This document shows, one piece after another, positions 21,692-23,872 of a stretch of 23,872 nt of DNA (position 1 is its first letter; the number at the start of each line of letters is the position of its first letter). The DNA comes from Welwitschia mirabilis (taxonomy: Eukaryota > Gnetophyta > Gnetopsida > Welwitschiales): contig JBOZIK010000001.1 of assembly GCA_051453625.1 (NCBI GenBank), positions 96,964,956 through 96,988,827 on the forward strand, read 5' to 3'. Under the pieces are notes generated by a model that saw only the letters and a program-made list of their open reading frames with translations, made no database searches and was not told the DNA's origin. The position numbers and the translations under genes were made by a program.

Positions 21692-21724
21692 CCCTCTTCT
21701 GTTTATCATTTTTTATAAGTTAAC

Positions 21725-22680
21725 CAAGAAGAACTGTGGCACCAACGTTTAGGACATGTAAACTATCATCAACTTAAAACTCTCATAAAAAAGAAGATTG
21801 TGAGAGGGATTCAAAAAATTAATGTTGGTAAACATGGATTGTATGATGCTTATTAAAAGGAAAACAAGTTAGAACCTCCCATAGGAGTAAAAACCTAGTC
21901 CCCAAATCTATGCCTCTTAAACTTATTTATATGAACTTGGTAGGTTATTTTCAAATGAAGAACCTAGTAAGAAAGTAATATTTTTTAGTAATGATTGATG
22001 ACCACTCTAGATTTACTTGGATTTATTTCTTTGGAAACAAAGCTAAAACATTCAAAAGATTCGTTGAGATATGCAACCAAATTCAAAATGAAAAAGGGCA
22101 TTATATTAAACATATTATAAGTTATCATGGAGGAGAATTTAAAAATTATTATTTTGAAAAATATTATGCAAACAATAGGATTGAGAATGAGTTTTTAGCA
22201 CAAAAAATACCATAACAAAATGGTATAGCTAAAATGAAATAAAATTCTCCAAGAGATGGCAAGAACAATGCTAAATGATAAGAAAGTTCTAAGAACTTTT
22301 TGGGCTGAAGCAATAAGTACTACATGCTATATTATTAATAGAGTGTATCTTCAACTAGGTATGAATAAGATTCATTATGATCTTTGGAAAAGAATAAAAC
22401 CAAACATGTCTTATTTTAAAGTCTTTGGAAGTAAATGTTTCATTTTGAAGGATAGTGAGCACTTGAGAGAATTTAAGTCTAAACTAGATAAAGCAATTTT
22501 TCTTGGATATTTCACCAAAAGTAGAGCCTATAGAGTCTTCAAAAAATGAATCCTATTAGTAGAAGAATCTATAAATGTGCAAATTAATAACACTAGTCTT
22601 AAACCAATATCTATAGGTGATCAAGAAATCCCTTACAACATTTTACCAATGACAAGAAGCATTCAAGAAAGAAGGAAAAT
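21725..22680 (+). pseudogene. Copia integrase remnant, DDE residues partly lost
   Basis: The pre-integrase segment EELWHQRLGHVNYHQL keeps both histidines of the HHCC zinc site, but the two cysteines read Tyr (LYDAY) and a following Gln is a stop. In the core the first Asp is intact (LVMIDDHSRFTWIYFF). The second catalytic Asp is Tyr (SYHGGEF for S-D-H-G-G-E-F). In the block P-Q-Q-N-G-x-x-E the first Gln is a stop and the catalytic Glu is Lys. A frame change follows, then EMARTMLNDKKVLRTFWAEA, YDLWKRIKPNMSYFKVFGSKC and FLGYFTKSRAYRVF, the standard C-terminal part. It cannot integrate DNA. Confidence 0.9.
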
Positions 22681-22782
22681 AAAATAAGACAAGAATTAAG
22701 ATAAAAAATTAGCTGCAAATCATCTTCAAGAGTTAAAGGATTGTTGCAATGTGAATTTATATAATCCTGAAGTTATTTAGGT

Positions 22783-23872
22783 AAGAGAAAAACACACGCT
22801 AGTATAGATGGGAGTTCACCCGAATGTCGTAATCCAACAAAGGCACTAGGCTTGGATTTAGGAAAATGATTTTTACTTCTATATTCTATTGTTCTTTTAT
22901 CTTTATAAAAAAACTGAATAATGACAATGCAAGTAATGAAATGCTGTTGAATGAAAATGCAAATGCAAAGGCAATGGTAATGGAAATATAATAGAAGTGT
23001 ATCTTACGTAGACTTTAGTCTTCTTATTACAAGACTACTTCTCTATGACTTATATCAAATAAAAAAATCATTTACTAATTTCTAATCAATATAAATTATG
23101 AGATCTACCCAAATACAACTTGAATGTAATATGAAGAAGAAGAAACAATGAAAATCTATTCTTAAACAAGATCAACTTTAAAAAGATTGCCCTTAATATC
23201 TAAGTAAATCTAAGAGTGATACAACTGAGATTAACTTGAATAATAAGGGAGATGCATAATAATGAAAAGAAATGCAATTGTATTATTAATCCATAACATA
23301 CACTTACAAGATTAGAACAACAGTGCCTCAATGAGAGAAACATAGCTTGATACTAAGGGGACTCCTTTTTGCAATATGGAACGGACCTCTCGCATTTAAG
23401 CTTCTGTCACAAGTATGGAGAATAAAATATGAAAAATGAAAATAAAGGGGGAGAAGGATATTTATAGATTTCTAAGTGAGGAAATGGGTGGCCAAATACT
23501 AAAGTTATGAAAAGAAACCCTAACAACCTGCGTGGCCTGTTGGCACTCATTACAAGACAAAAATATTTGTCATCCTGTTTGTCGTGCATACAACATAGGG
23601 GATGACACCCCTTAGTGGCTTGGGTTATGTGCCCCATGCCTTGAATTGTGTGCCCTGTGCTATCATTAGTCCTGTGGTCATTGTCTTCTATGTCATTCAG
23701 ATGAACAGGTGGATGATGCCTTCTCAATGTGTGTGCTAGGTATTGCGGTTGACACTGTAGACTTCTATCTGTGTCAGCAGTCTAATCCTCCTGCATGTTT
23801 TGGGGATGATACCTGAGATGATAGTTTTCTTTTTCTATATTTCCAATGTGAATCAGTCTTTGCATTATTCCA
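22783..23872 (-). mobile_element. LTR/promoter-like sequence of another element, reading leftward
   Basis: The sequence changes character where the Copia traces stop. On the minus strand a TATAAATA box (23466-23459) is followed by a pyrimidine-rich CCTTCTCCCCC, then about 160 bases further by CTTGTAAGTGTATGTTATGG and AATAATACAATTGC, resembling an LTR promoter, R region and end. The 106-codon minus-strand frame at 23407-23727 lies over and upstream of this box and shows no domain. With no second LTR or coding region in view, this could also be a solo LTR or an ordinary promoter-like stretch. Confidence 0.3.

Larger units (their letters stand above)
19722..22780 (+). mobile_element. Decayed Ty1/Copia retrotransposon, 5' half (PBS-gag-protease-integrase), 3'-truncated
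   Basis: Order seen: primer site, gag, CCHC zinc knuckle, protease, gag-pre-integrase zinc region, integrase core, and the integrase C-terminal/linker region. Copia order is then expected to continue into reverse transcriptase and RNase H, but traces end near 22780 and unrelated sequence follows. Frames shift at least between gag start and zinc knuckle, and again inside integrase. Many stops are present. Protease and integrase active sites are mutated (see the component entries). It is a dead, truncated copy in the same orientation as the RT-RNase H fragment at 2450-4350, but the two are in the wrong order to be one element. Confidence 0.9.

Noticed and set aside
23407-23727. 106-codon minus-strand frame
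   Set aside because: It overlaps a TATA-like box and LTR-like sequence, and has no domain similarity that I can see.

Overview
This is nuclear DNA from a land plant. The evidence is one intron-containing ubiquitin-ribosomal protein eS31 fusion gene whose ubiquitin carries the plant residues (Ser19, Asp24, Ala57), together with plant-type Copia and LINE retrotransposon remnants and a scrap of plastid rpoC2. The DNA is strongly AT-rich, gene-poor and full of old, heavily mutated retroelements. That would suit a large, slowly purged genome such as a gymnosperm or fern, but the species assignment is inference only. Three assembly gaps are present: 100 N at 1696-1795, 5 N at 12728-12732 and 6 N at 21348-21353.

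Layout. Positions 1-2290 are AT-rich non-coding DNA with one exon-like patch on the minus strand near 341-464 and GA/GT microsatellites around the first gap. Positions 2450-4350 hold the decayed 3' half of a Copia polyprotein (reverse transcriptase then RNase H, plus strand), followed by a probable LTR remnant to about 5330. Positions 5331-8070 are AT-rich with a small higher-GC island at 6280-6450. The only gene that looks intact is at 8249-8979 (two exons, plus strand), with a telo-box-type motif upstream. Positions 9000-12190 are low-copy-looking flank with a diverged 65-bp repeat pair.

A GC-rich, organelle-like insert with a recognisable rpoC2 scrap (12199-12500) lies next to a decayed LINE reverse transcriptase on the minus strand (about 12735-13960). 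The LINE is itself interrupted at its GF-x-x-G-R-type motif by a segment rich in GACTTGC/ACTCGCGACTTGC-like words. Beyond it are a 208/240-bp tandem duplication (14118-14565), two short exact or near-exact tandem repeats, and a perfect 20-bp palindrome. Positions 19722-22780 hold the 5' half of a second Copia element (primer binding site, gag with zinc knuckle, protease, integrase), truncated before reverse transcriptase and dead at every catalytic motif I could read. The right end (22783-23872) looks like the promoter/LTR of another element on the minus strand.

Functionally the window is one housekeeping gene, supplying free ubiquitin and the 40S protein eS31, in a retroelement graveyard. 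I found no operon-like or defence-like cluster and no convincing new biological system. The most informative observations are the nested insertion into the LINE, the organelle-derived chimeric insert, the transition-biased decay of the Copia catalytic residues, and the exon 1/intron structure of the ubiquitin fusion gene.
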